Of a DNA stretch of 64,000 nt, positions 1-7,258 are shown one piece after another. Origin of the DNA: Parvularcula oceani (GTDB lineage: Bacteria; Pseudomonadota; Alphaproteobacteria; Caulobacterales; Parvularculaceae); the NCBI RefSeq assembly GCF_000733125.1, contig NZ_JPHU01000014.1:21603-85602 (forward strand). Reading direction: 5' to 3'. How positions within the stretch are numbered: the first letter of the stretch is position 1; each line of letters begins with the position of its first letter. Both the position numbers and the translations under genes were made by a program. Under the pieces are notes generated by a model. It made no database searches and was not told the origin of the DNA. It saw only the letters and a list, made by a program, of their open reading frames with translations.

Positions 1-187
1 CACCATAACCGACCGTCGTCACCGTCGTCAGGTAGTAGTAGCCGAAGGCCTCGCCCGTCAGCGCCTCTTCGCCAAGCAGGACGAGCCCGATCCAGGTGAC
101 GGCGATGTGCAGGACAGCGGCGAGCGCGATGACCCACCATTTCGCTTCGATGGTCGCGATCACCAGGCGGCGCAGAATGATCGGCAC
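1..187 (-). CDS. Potassium channel pore-domain protein (partial, C-terminus outside window)
   Basis: Read on the minus strand, the first 62 codons hold one hydrophobic helix (about residues 17-40) followed by a re-entrant pore loop ending in TTVTTVGYG, the canonical K+ selectivity filter. This is the layout of a two-TM K+ channel; an RCK/TrkA-N domain could follow but lies outside the window. A GTG start at 187 is chosen because GGAGGGG sits 7 nt upstream. It is divergent from the DUF2170/PspA-like genes. From family knowledge, such channels recur near PspA/YjfI loci, so a membrane-homeostasis role is inferred. Confidence 0.8.
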   Translation of the reverse strand, partial: MPIILRRLVIATIEAKWWVIALAAVLHIAVTWIGLVLLGEEALTGEAFGYYYLTTVTTVGYG

Positions 188-227
188 GCCTCGTCCCCTC
201 CGGCAGTTCCCGGACCCGTGCTAGCCT

Positions 228-240
228 TGACACCCTGTCA
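228..240. promoter_or_regulatory. Inverted repeat TGACA-CCC-TGTCA between divergent genes
   Basis: A perfect 5-bp inverted repeat with a 3-nt spacer lies in the 95-bp gap between the divergent K+ channel and DUF2170 genes. It overlaps a TTGACA hexamer (227-232) that could serve as a -35 element toward the plus-strand operon. An operator role is inferred from position and symmetry only. Confidence 0.3.
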
Positions 241-282
241 CATCAACAACAGGTGATAGCCGACATCCAAGGGAGGCGCGCG

Positions 283-699
283 ATGGCGGAAGCGTGGACG
301 GTGGCGGCGCTGCGGGAGCAGCTGCCGAGCGCGATGGAGGGCGAAATCACGCTCTCGGGGGAGGGGGAGACGCTGATCGTCACCTTTCCCGATGCGGGTG
401 GGCTGAACGTCGCCATGACCGTGTCGGGCGAGCAGATCCTCGCCTCGACCCTGCTCTGGCCGCGCGACGAGCAGGACGAACCGCACCGCTTCGAGGAGCA
501 TGCGCTGCGCATCCACAAGCTCCTGCCGCTTTCGACCTTCGGCATCACGACGCTGGGCGGGCGCGACTGGTACGAGCTGTTCGGCGCGCTCTCCGCGCGT
601 TCGACGCTGGATGACGTGGTGCGCGAGCTTCGCTTCCTCGCCACCAATGCCGTAGACATGGCCGAGGCGCGCGGCGATGCCGGCGCGGGACAGGAGTAG
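283..699 (+). CDS. YjfI-like DUF2170 protein
   Basis: 138-residue soluble protein with no signal peptide or TM segment. The sequence around LPLSTFGITT and WYELFGALSARSTLDDVVRE fits the DUF2170 (E. coli YjfI) family as remembered. The ATG at 283 is preferred over the in-frame GTG at 253 because GGGAGG lies just upstream (271-276). It is followed 4 nt later by a PspA-like gene, the same order as yjfI-yjfJ in E. coli. The biochemical role of DUF2170 is not established; co-transcription points to envelope stress. Confidence 0.75.
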   Translation: MAEAWTVAALREQLPSAMEGEITLSGEGETLIVTFPDAGGLNVAMTVSGEQILASTLLWPRDEQDEPHRFEEHALRIHKLLPLSTFGITTLGGRDWYELFGALSARSTLDDVVRELRFLATNAVDMAEARGDAGAGQE

Positions 700-703
700 T
701 TCG

Positions 704-1405
704 ATGGGTTTCCTCTCAAAGCTCTTCACCGGCGCCCGCGGCGCGATCAACGAAGCGGGCGAGGCCGCCGTCGACAAGAACGCGCTGCGGATCCTCGACC
801 AGGAACTGCGAGACGCCGAGACCGCCAATGGCCGCGCCAAGGACAGCCTCGCGACCATCATGGGCAAGAAGAAGGTCGCCGAGCAGAAGCTCGACGGTCT
901 GCAGGCGGACTATGAGCGCCGCATGGGACAGGTCCGCGCCGCGCTTGACAAGGGCGACGAGGCGCTCGCCCGCGACGTCGCCGCCGCCGTCAAGCAGATC
1001 GAGGAGCAGGGGCGGACCGAGCGCGAGGTGATCGACAATTACGAGGCCACCTGCAACGACCTGCGCTCGGCCATCCGCGAGAACGACCGCAAGATCGAGG
1101 CGCTCAAGCGCGAAGTCGAAACGGTGCGCGCGAACGATGCCCTCGTGAAGGCGCAGTCCGCCGTCGCCAACTCCCATGCGGGCTCGAACTCCTCGCTCGG
1201 CAGCGCGGCGGAAAGCCTTCAGCGCATCAAGGAGCGCCAGGCCGCGACCCGCGCCCGCCTCGAAGCGGCGAACGAGATCGCGGAGGATGGCGGCGACCTC
1301 GACAGCCGGCTCAAGGCCGCGGGCATCACCGACCAGTCGACGGATACGGACGATATCCTGGCGCTCGCCCGCGCCGGCGAGCCCAAGAAGCTCGGGTCGA
1401 GCTGA
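704..1405 (+). CDS. PspA/IM30-family protein (YjfJ-like)
   Basis: 233 residues, almost entirely charged alpha-helix with long coiled-coil character from about residue 25 to 190. It starts MGFLSKLFTGARGAINE, an amphipathic N-terminal helix typical of PspA/Vipp1/YjfJ proteins that bind stressed inner membrane. An ATG 27 nt upstream is rejected because it would add a low-complexity leader and lies inside the upstream gene. It is the second gene of a likely two-gene operon ending in a hairpin terminator. Confidence 0.85.
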   Translation: MGFLSKLFTGARGAINEAGEAAVDKNALRILDQELRDAETANGRAKDSLATIMGKKKVAEQKLDGLQADYERRMGQVRAALDKGDEALARDVAAAVKQIEEQGRTEREVIDNYEATCNDLRSAIRENDRKIEALKREVETVRANDALVKAQSAVANSHAGSNSSLGSAAESLQRIKERQAATRARLEAANEIAEDGGDLDSRLKAAGITDQSTDTDDILALARAGEPKKLGSS

Positions 1406-1418
1406 TCCCGGAACGAAG

Positions 1419-1444
1419 AAAGGCCCCGCCGAAGCGGAGCCTTT
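1419..1444. terminator. Hairpin terminator between convergent genes
   Basis: AAAGGC-CCCGC-CGAA-GCGGA-GCCTTT forms an 11-bp stem with one mismatch and a tetraloop. The stem's own AAA/TTT ends let it act in both directions. It lies 14 nt after the PspA-like stop and 25 nt from the end of the convergent minus-strand gene. Confidence 0.7.
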
Positions 1445-1469
1445 CCCTCCTCCGGCCCCCCTCGGAGGT

Positions 1470-2150
1470 CTAGCGGCGGCGCAGCCTGCGCGCGCCCGCG
1501 CCGCCGATCAGGCCCGTCAGCATCAGCGCGGCTGCGCCGGGCACCGGGACGGGGTTGAGGTCGTCGAACAGAAGCTTGTCGCTGAGCTCTCCGTCCGCGC
1601 CGACCGACTGGAACCGCAGAGCGGCGCGGATCTCGCCGGAGAACAGCGCCGTGCTGAAGGCTTGCATCAGCATGTCGGCATCGGCCGTCGTCGCCAGGAG
1701 GACGCTCATCGTGGCCGACTGGCCTTCCGGCAGCGCGCCCTTGGCGTTGCCGCCGGCGAAGTTCTTGTTGTCGGCGAAGGCGAGGTCGAACGAGCCGAAG
1801 GGCGGCAGGCTCGCATCGACGATCAGCGTGTCGAGATAGCCCGTGGTCGTGAAGCTCTCATCGACATAGCTGGCGCCGCCCGGAAGATCGAAGGCGAAGC
1901 CCGTCAGCTGCCCTTCCATCGCGCCGAGGCCGAAATCCGTCTCGTCCGTCGTGTTGTCGACGGTGACGGTCAGGCGGACCTCCCCGTCCTCGTTCTCGAA
2001 CCCCATCGTCACCTCCGCGGAGGCGCCGGTCGCCGTTTCGTTCGAGCTCAGGCTGCTTTCGCCGAAATCGAGCGTCAGCACGCCTGCGGATGCGGCAGGC
2101 GCAATGAGCAGTGTGGCGGCGCTCAGGCCGGCTAACAGGTATCTCTTCAT
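1470..2150 (-). CDS. Secreted protein with PEP-CTERM/VPLPA-type sorting tail
   Basis: 226 residues. A Sec signal peptide (about residues 1-22, ending APAASA) is followed by a beta-rich, acidic body with no recognised catalytic motif. The C-terminus is NPVPVPGAAALMLTGL then an Arg-rich end, the tripartite sorting layout of PEP-CTERM/VPLPA proteins processed by exosortases. No exosortase gene is in the window. GAGGGGCG precedes the ATG. It lies on the opposite strand between the PspA-like and GSP-synthase-like genes. An extracellular or surface role is inferred. Confidence 0.75.
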   Translation of the reverse strand: MKRYLLAGLSAATLLIAPAASAGVLTLDFGESSLSSNETATGASAEVTMGFENEDGEVRLTVTVDNTTDETDFGLGAMEGQLTGFAFDLPGGASYVDESFTTTGYLDTLIVDASLPPFGSFDLAFADNKNFAGGNAKGALPEGQSATMSVLLATTADADMLMQAFSTALFSGEIRAALRFQSVGADGELSDKLLFDDLNPVPVPGAAALMLTGLIGGAGARRLRRR

Positions 2151-2300
2151 TCTCGCCCCTCATTTCCATTGGCTATGGCGGCCCCCCGGGACCGTCGCAC
2201 CGGGGCGTTGCAAGTCTTAAGCCAATCTTTACCTGCCGCCCCGGCTTTCCGCGCGCAGCCCGCTCTGGCAATCAGGTTTCGCGACGAGCGGAGCGGCATG

Positions 2301-3452
2301 ATGGAGCGGATAACTCTTCCCGAACGGTCCGATTGGCGGGAGCGGGCCGACGCCGTGGGGTTCATCCACCACACATTCTCGGGCGCGCCCTATTGGGAGG
2401 ATGCCGCGGCCTATGCCTTCTCCCTGCGCGAGATCGAGGAGGATCTCGAAGACCCGGCCGAACGCCTCCACGCCATGTGCCTCGAAGTGGTCGATCATGC
2501 CGTCTCGACGCCCTCCGTCATGGACCGGCTCGCCATCCCCGAGCGCTTCCACGACTGGATCAGGCAGAGCTGGCAGGACCGGGCGCCGCATCTCTATGGC
2601 CGGTTCGACTTCCGCTATGACGGCGAGGGACCCGCGAAGCTCTACGAATACAATGCCGATACCCCGACCTCGGTCTTCGAGGCTGCGGCCTTTCAGTGGA
2701 TGTGGCTCGAGGACAGGCTGGCCCGCGGCGATGTGCCGGAGGGCACGGACCAGTTCACGAGCCTGCACGAGGCGCTCGTCGCGCGTTGGGACGCGGTGGC
2801 GGACCGGGGGCGGCTCCTGCACTTCCTCTCGGTGGATGACGGCTTCGAGGACCGCGCGACGACGCTCTATCTCGAGGACACGGCGCGGCAGGCGGGCTTC
2901 GATACCCGCTACACCGACATCCGCGAGGTCGGCGTCGATCTGGCGGGCCGCTATGCGGATGAGGGCAGCCTGCTGATCGAGCAGGCCTTCAAGCTCTATC
3001 CTTGGGAGTTCATGCACCGCGAACCCTTCGGCGCGGACCTCCCGGACAGCGACACGCAATGGATCGAGCCGCCCTGGAAAGCGATCCTCTCCAATAAGGG
3101 CCTGCTCGCTCTCTTGTGGGAAGGCTGGCCGGACCACGAGAACCTGCTGCCCGCCTATTTCGGCGCCGAGCACGAGGCCCTTGGCGATCCTTACGTGCGA
3201 AAGCCGCTCTATGGTCGGGAAGGCGCGGATATCTCGGTGATCGGCGAAGGGATCAGCGCGCCTTCCCAGGGCTACGGCAAGGAGGGCTGGGTCTGCCAGG
3301 CCTATGCGCCCTTGCCCGATTTCGGCGGCCACCGCCCCGTCCTCGGCGTCTGGGTCGTCGGCGATGCGCCCTGCGCGCTCGGCATCCGGGAAGGCGGGGC
3401 GATCACCGACGATGAGGCGATGTTCCTGCCCCATGTGATCACGCCCGCGTGA
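2301..3452 (+). CDS. Glutathionylspermidine-synthase-like ATP-grasp ligase (YjfC/YgiC family)
   Basis: 383 residues. The N-terminal stretch with PYWEDAAAYAFSLREIEEDLE and LYEYNADTPTSVFEAA, and the C-terminal KPLYGREGADISV, match the GSP-synthase pre-ATP-grasp family (E. coli YgiC, YjfC). These proteins keep the ATP-grasp ligase half but lack the amidase domain of bifunctional Gss; their substrate is not settled. ATG 2301 is preferred over 2298 because GGAG then sits 7 nt upstream. yjfC accompanies yjfI/yjfJ in enterobacteria, so this is probably the same functional set. Confidence 0.85.
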   Translation: MERITLPERSDWRERADAVGFIHHTFSGAPYWEDAAAYAFSLREIEEDLEDPAERLHAMCLEVVDHAVSTPSVMDRLAIPERFHDWIRQSWQDRAPHLYGRFDFRYDGEGPAKLYEYNADTPTSVFEAAAFQWMWLEDRLARGDVPEGTDQFTSLHEALVARWDAVADRGRLLHFLSVDDGFEDRATTLYLEDTARQAGFDTRYTDIREVGVDLAGRYADEGSLLIEQAFKLYPWEFMHREPFGADLPDSDTQWIEPPWKAILSNKGLLALLWEGWPDHENLLPAYFGAEHEALGDPYVRKPLYGREGADISVIGEGISAPSQGYGKEGWVCQAYAPLPDFGGHRPVLGVWVVGDAPCALGIREGGAITDDEAMFLPHVITPA

Positions 3453-3658
3453 AGGCTCCGACAGGCTTCTGAAACAATCCGTCGCATTAGGCCGTGTACG
3501 GTCACACTGGCGCGACCCGCTCTTCCGAAACCGGCGATGCGGGCCATTTCCGTGGCCGCAATGCAACAGCGGGGCGCCAGCGGGGCGAGGGCGTTGGAAC
3601 GCCCACCCCCCTTCGGCCCGTTAGAGCAGCGTTCGTTCGTACACGAGGATATTAATAC

Positions 3659-4372
3659 ATGAGTAAGATCAAATTCTTCGCCGCTGCTTCCGCCGCCGCG
3701 CTCATCGGCGCCGGCACTGCCTCCGCGCAGCAGCTCGAGCCCTATCAGGACGAAGCGTCCGGCTTCTATCTGGGCGGCGGCTACAGCTATGTGGACATCG
3801 AGACCGACAGCGACGACGCCAGCTTCGACGATGTCGGCGACGGGACGAGCGCGCTGACGGTCCGGGGCGGCTATCAGTTCACGCCGGTCTTCAGCTTCGA
3901 GGTCGACGGCACCTTCGGCGTCAGCGATGGCGGCTTCGACCTGAACTCCGACGAGATCGACCTGCGCGAATTCGACCAGATCGACGACAACGCCGATGCC
4001 GACGATCTGGGCCAGGTCCTCGCGGGCGACGGTGAAATCGGTCTCGACTATCTCGTCGGCGCCTATGTGCGCGCTGGTTTCCCGGTCAATGAGCGCTTCA
4101 ACGTCTCCGGCCGCGTCGGCTACGCCCTGGCCGAGGTCGACAACACCTTCTCGGTCAGCCGCCAACTGCCCGACGGCAGCAACCAGACGCTGTCCACGAC
4201 CCGCGGCGGCTCGGATGACGGTTTCGCCTTCGGCGGTTCCGCCCGCTTCAACCTCTCCGAGGTGAGCGCCATCCGCGCTGACTACACCCGCTATAATTTC
4301 GGCGAGGCGAATGCCGACATGTTCACGCTGACCTATCAGCACACCTTCGGCGGTCCGGGCCTCGGCTACTAA
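3659..4372 (+). CDS. OmpA/opacity-type outer-membrane beta-barrel protein
   Basis: 237 residues. Signal peptide residues 1-23 (cleavage after ASA). The body alternates aromatic/small residues in amphipathic strands (GFYLGGGYSYVDIE, LTVRGGYQFTPVFSFEVDG, IRADYTRYNFG) and ends in a strand closing with an aromatic residue (Tyr), as expected for an 8-strand barrel. The extracellular loops are acidic (SDDASFDD, DDNADADD). GAGGA lies 9 nt upstream of the ATG. A monocistronic unit is suggested by a 200-bp upstream gap and a strong terminator after the stop. Confidence 0.8.
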   Translation: MSKIKFFAAASAAALIGAGTASAQQLEPYQDEASGFYLGGGYSYVDIETDSDDASFDDVGDGTSALTVRGGYQFTPVFSFEVDGTFGVSDGGFDLNSDEIDLREFDQIDDNADADDLGQVLAGDGEIGLDYLVGAYVRAGFPVNERFNVSGRVGYALAEVDNTFSVSRQLPDGSNQTLSTTRGGSDDGFAFGGSARFNLSEVSAIRADYTRYNFGEANADMFTLTYQHTFGGPGLGY

Positions 4373-4395
4373 GACGGACCGGCGGCTCGCCCGAG

Positions 4396-4427
4396 GCGGC
4401 CCGTCCCTTTCGGGGCGGGCCGCTTTT
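4396..4427 (+). terminator. Rho-independent terminator after the barrel gene
   Basis: GCGGCCCG and CGGGCCGC pair around a short loop and are followed by TTTT, 24 nt after the stop of the outer-membrane barrel gene. Confidence 0.85.
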
Positions 4428-4496
4428 GCGTATGTTGCGGCCCGTCCAGATTGAAAGAGCTTTGACCGGTCCGGTCATTTGCGACTATCGCCCGAT

Positions 4497-5468
4497 ATGG
4501 CCGACGACACGATGCATCGCACAAAGGCAGAGGATGGCTGGGCCCGGCTCGGGACGGCGGCCTCGCTTCTCGTCGCCCTGTCGCTCCTCGCGCTCAAGAT
4601 CTGGGCGTGGCGGGCGACCGATTCGGCAGCCGTCCTCGGCGCGGCCGCGGATTCGGGGCTCGACGTTCTGGGCTCTCTCGTCGCCTTCATGGCGGTCCGC
4701 TACGCAGCGCTGCCCGCCGATGCCGATCACACCTTCGGCCACCAGAAGGCCGAGGCCCTCTCCGCGCTCTTCCAGTCCATCGTGATCACCGCTTCGGCGG
4801 TCTTCGTCGCCTGGGAAAGCATCGACCGCCTCCTGCACCCGCAGGCGATCGAACGCACCGAGGTCGCGGTCCTGGTCCTGGCCGGGTCGGCGCTGGCGAC
4901 GATCCTGCTCGTGGGGTTCCAGACGCTGGCGCTGCGCCGCTCGGGCAGTCTCGTCATCGAGGGGGACAGGGCGCATTACCTCGGCGACGTGATCGCCAAT
5001 CTGGGCGCGCTCTTTGCCGTCTTCCTGGCCTCGTCATTCGGCATCCTGCGAGCGGACGCTCTGGCGGGACTTCTCGCGGCGGCCTTCCTCCTCTGGTCGG
5101 TGCGCGAGATCGGCACGGCGGCGCTGCCGCAGATCATGGATCAGGAACTGCCCGCCGAAGACATCGCCCGCATCCGCGACATCGTGCAGTCCGACCCGGA
5201 CGTCCTCGGCCACCATGCCTTGAGGACGCGGCGCGCGGGCCGCCGCCGCTATGTCCAGATGCATCTGGAGCTCGACCCCGACATGACGCTGCTCCAGTCG
5301 CACGCCATCGCCGACAGGGTCGAGCGGACGATCGAGGCGATCTTTCCCGATACCGACGTCATCACGCATCAGGACCCTTACGGGGTGATCCACGATGACG
5401 GCCCGCCTCAGGCCTCCGTGCCCCACAGCTCTTCGAGGCGCGCATCCCGTCCGCAGGACGTGCGGTAA
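4497..5468 (+). CDS. Cation diffusion facilitator (CDF) metal exporter, FieF-like
   Basis: 323 residues with six predicted TM helices in the first ~200 residues and a cytosolic C-terminal domain. The metal-site motifs of the family are visible: ADSGLDVLGS in TM2, DHTFGHQKAE in the first cytosolic loop, and HYLGDVIANLGAL in TM5. It should export Zn2+/Fe2+ or similar by proton antiport in the inner membrane. The ATG at 4497 was chosen over an upstream TTG. Its last 61 nt overlap the 3' end of the convergent msrA gene. Confidence 0.85.
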   Translation: MADDTMHRTKAEDGWARLGTAASLLVALSLLALKIWAWRATDSAAVLGAAADSGLDVLGSLVAFMAVRYAALPADADHTFGHQKAEALSALFQSIVITASAVFVAWESIDRLLHPQAIERTEVAVLVLAGSALATILLVGFQTLALRRSGSLVIEGDRAHYLGDVIANLGALFAVFLASSFGILRADALAGLLAAAFLLWSVREIGTAALPQIMDQELPAEDIARIRDIVQSDPDVLGHHALRTRRAGRRRYVQMHLELDPDMTLLQSHAIADRVERTIEAIFPDTDVITHQDPYGVIHDDGPPQASVPHSSSRRASRPQDVR

Positions 5469-6037
5469 TAGCGATAGGCCAGCGGGTTCTTCTCGTAGTA
5501 ATCCTGGTGATAGGCCTCGGCGGCGGTGAAGTCCGGCTCGGCGGCGAGGTCCGTCACCACCTCCTGTCCGAGCTGCCGCTCCGCCTCGGCGAGCGCGGCT
5601 CGCGCCGCCTCGCGCTCCGCTTCGCTCTCGTAATAGACGGCCGTGGTGTAGCCATAGCCGCGGTCGCAGAACTGCCCGCCCGCATCGGTCACGTCCACCG
5701 TGCGCAGGAAGTCCCGCACCAGCGTCTCGTAATCGGTCCGCTCGGGATCGTAATAGATCCGCGCGACCTCGCGGTGTCCGCCCGCCTCATAGGTCTTGTA
5801 GGTCGGATCGGGCGTCTCGCCGCCGGCATAGCCGGAGACCACTTCGTAGACCGCCTCCTTCTTCTCGAAATCGGCCTCGACGCACCAGAAGCATCCGCCC
5901 GCGACCAGCAGGCTCTCCGCGCCTTCCGGCACGCCTTCGACCTGCGAAGAGAGGTCCTGCGTCTCGTCACCGCCGACGCAGGCGGCGAGCAGGGGGAGGA
6001 GGGCGAAGAGCGGGGCGGTGCGATGAATCCGGGTCAT
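5408..6037 (-). CDS. msrA: Peptide-methionine (S)-S-oxide reductase, lipoprotein form
   Basis: 209 residues. The catalytic GCFWC motif (residues 48-52) and the downstream EVARIYYDP, YHQDYYEKNP and YRYYRTSCG segments are diagnostic of MsrA, which repairs methionine-S-sulfoxide. The N-terminus is a lipoprotein signal with lipobox LAAC, so the enzyme should be membrane-anchored facing the periplasm rather than cytosolic. The C-terminal Cys in TSCGRD could be the resolving residue. The convergent 61-nt overlap with the CDF gene is unusual. Confidence 0.93.
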   Translation of the reverse strand: MTRIHRTAPLFALLPLLAACVGGDETQDLSSQVEGVPEGAESLLVAGGCFWCVEADFEKKEAVYEVVSGYAGGETPDPTYKTYEAGGHREVARIYYDPERTDYETLVRDFLRTVDVTDAGGQFCDRGYGYTTAVYYESEAEREAARAALAEAERQLGQEVVTDLAAEPDFTAAEAYHQDYYEKNPLAYRYYRTSCGRDARLEELWGTEA

Positions 6038-6144
6038 GCCGCCTAGATAGGAATCCCGCGCCGCAATGACACATCCGTGCCAGCCGGGGGCGACGCTGCG
6101 CCGCCGAAGCGCTAGGCTGGGGCGAAGCTGACAGAGAGGACGGA

Positions 6145-6528
6145 ATGCGCGTCGAGGCGAACGAAGCTCGGGGCCTGGTCGAGGTCACTGTCGAGGACGA
6201 TTACACCGAAGAGGGCATCGCGCAGGTCTATGAGGCCTATGACCGCCTCTCGCGCAGCCATGACGCCTTCGGCGAGGTGGACGTGGTGCGGGGGGAGGGG
6301 GGCGGCTTCCGCTTCCGCACCGTGCTTCAGGGGGCGCAGGGCTCGCGCGGGGCGGTGAAGCTCAAGCGGTTCGCCATCGTCACCGACACCTCCCGCCGCG
6401 TGCAGAGCGCGGCGCGCTTCTTGTCGCTCTTCGGCATCGAATGCCGCACCTATATGCCCGAAGAGGCCGAGCAGGCGCGGGTCTGGGCGGCCGAGGCGTC
6501 GAGCCGCAAATCGCCCGATGCGGCCTAG
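6145..6528 (+). CDS. SpoIIAA-like (STAS/SEC14-fold) protein
   Basis: 127 residues, soluble, no signal peptide. The pattern (beta strand, YDRLSRSHDAFGEVDVV, then LKRFAIVTDTSRRVQSAARFLSLFG and a late ARVWA helix) matches the SpoIIAA-like family (DUF3478), predicted to bind a hydrophobic ligand or act as an anti-anti-sigma-like module. AGAGGACG precedes the ATG. Its last 4 nt overlap the stop of the convergent small membrane gene. Confidence 0.7.
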   Translation: MRVEANEARGLVEVTVEDDYTEEGIAQVYEAYDRLSRSHDAFGEVDVVRGEGGGFRFRTVLQGAQGSRGAVKLKRFAIVTDTSRRVQSAARFLSLFGIECRTYMPEEAEQARVWAAEASSRKSPDAA

Positions 6529-6707
6529 CGCCGCTTTTTCGGGATCGGCTGGCGGCGCCCCGCGACCAGAACGGCGAGAAAACCCGTCACGCAGCCGACC
6601 AGGACGGGGCTGATCTCGATATCGGCGGCTTCGCCGAGCGCCGCGGCGAGAAGGCTAACCACCACGCCGAGCGCGATGGCGAGGAAGACGATCTTGATCA
6701 GGGACAT
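6525..6707 (-). CDS. Small two-TM membrane protein, unknown function
   Basis: 60 residues with two hydrophobic helices (about 4-25 and 33-50) and a basic tail GRRQPIPKKRR that should lie in the cytosol. AGGAGG 8 nt upstream of the ATG supports translation. No family was recognised. It overlaps the preceding convergent gene by 4 nt. Confidence 0.6.
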   Translation of the reverse strand: MSLIKIVFLAIALGVVVSLLAAALGEAADIEISPVLVGCVTGFLAVLVAGRRQPIPKKRR

Positions 6708-6753
6708 GGGGCGGGCCTCCTGCTGCCGATCTAGGGCGGACGCTCCCGCCCGC

Positions 6754-7071
6754 CTAGCGGCGCCGCGCGTCTTCGATGCGGGCCAGAACCGTCTCGAAGG
6801 GCTCGTCCACGTCGATGGTCTGCCGCCCCCAGCTATCCGAGACGGCGAGGCGCACCTTGGTCAGGCCGCCCTTGGCCTCCTCGATATTGAGGATCCACAG
6901 AAGGTTCACCGCCCGGCGGCGCCCCGATTTCTCCTTGAAGGTGACGAGCCTGCTGTCTGCCATATCCGCTTCCGCCGCGACGAGGAGGAGGCGGGTCAGC
7001 CTGTGCGCAGCCGCCGCGGCGCTCGCCGCCGTGGCTCCGCCCGTCGCGCCTGCCGCTCCCGCTCCGCTCAT
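6754..7071 (-). CDS. Hypothetical protein
   Basis: 105 residues. An Ala/Gly-rich N-terminus leads into a compact beta domain (DSRLVTFKEKSGRRRAVNLL..., KVRLAVSDSWGRQTIDVDEP, FETVLARIEDARRR). The strand-turn-strand-helix pattern is loosely reminiscent of FlbD-type small proteins, but no signature was confirmed. The ATG at 7071 is preferred for its AAAGGGGGA ribosome site; a second Met lies about 36 codons in. It is divergent from nrdB. Confidence 0.6.
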   Translation of the reverse strand: MSGAGAAGATGGATAASAAAAAHRLTRLLLVAAEADMADSRLVTFKEKSGRRRAVNLLWILNIEEAKGGLTKVRLAVSDSWGRQTIDVDEPFETVLARIEDARRR

Positions 7072-7176
7072 GCGTCCCCCTTTGTGATGGGCGAAGCGTA
7101 GCGGCTGCGGGGGCTGCGACAAGGCCGCGCCCCTTTTTCGCGCAATTTGGGAAAACTTTCCCGCCGAATCGGCGCA

Positions 7177-7192
7177 CCACAACATACTGTGG
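7177..7192. promoter_or_regulatory. Candidate NrdR box upstream of nrdB
   Basis: CCACAACATACTGTGG is a 16-bp near-palindrome that matches 12 of 16 positions of the remembered NrdR consensus (acaCwAtATaTwGtgt), including both conserved half-site cores. It lies 66 bp before the nrdB start. NrdR is the usual repressor of bacterial ribonucleotide reductase genes. A partner box about 30 bp away, expected for cooperative binding, is only weakly present near 7206-7221. Confidence 0.5.
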
Positions 7193-7258
7193 CCGTTAAC
7201 GACCCGGCAACCATATCGGCCCGCCACCAACCCCGACAAAGCCCTGCGGAGAGACCCC

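Noticed and set aside
7206..7221. Second NrdR box
   Set aside because: Only about 7 of 16 positions match; mentioned as weak, not annotated.
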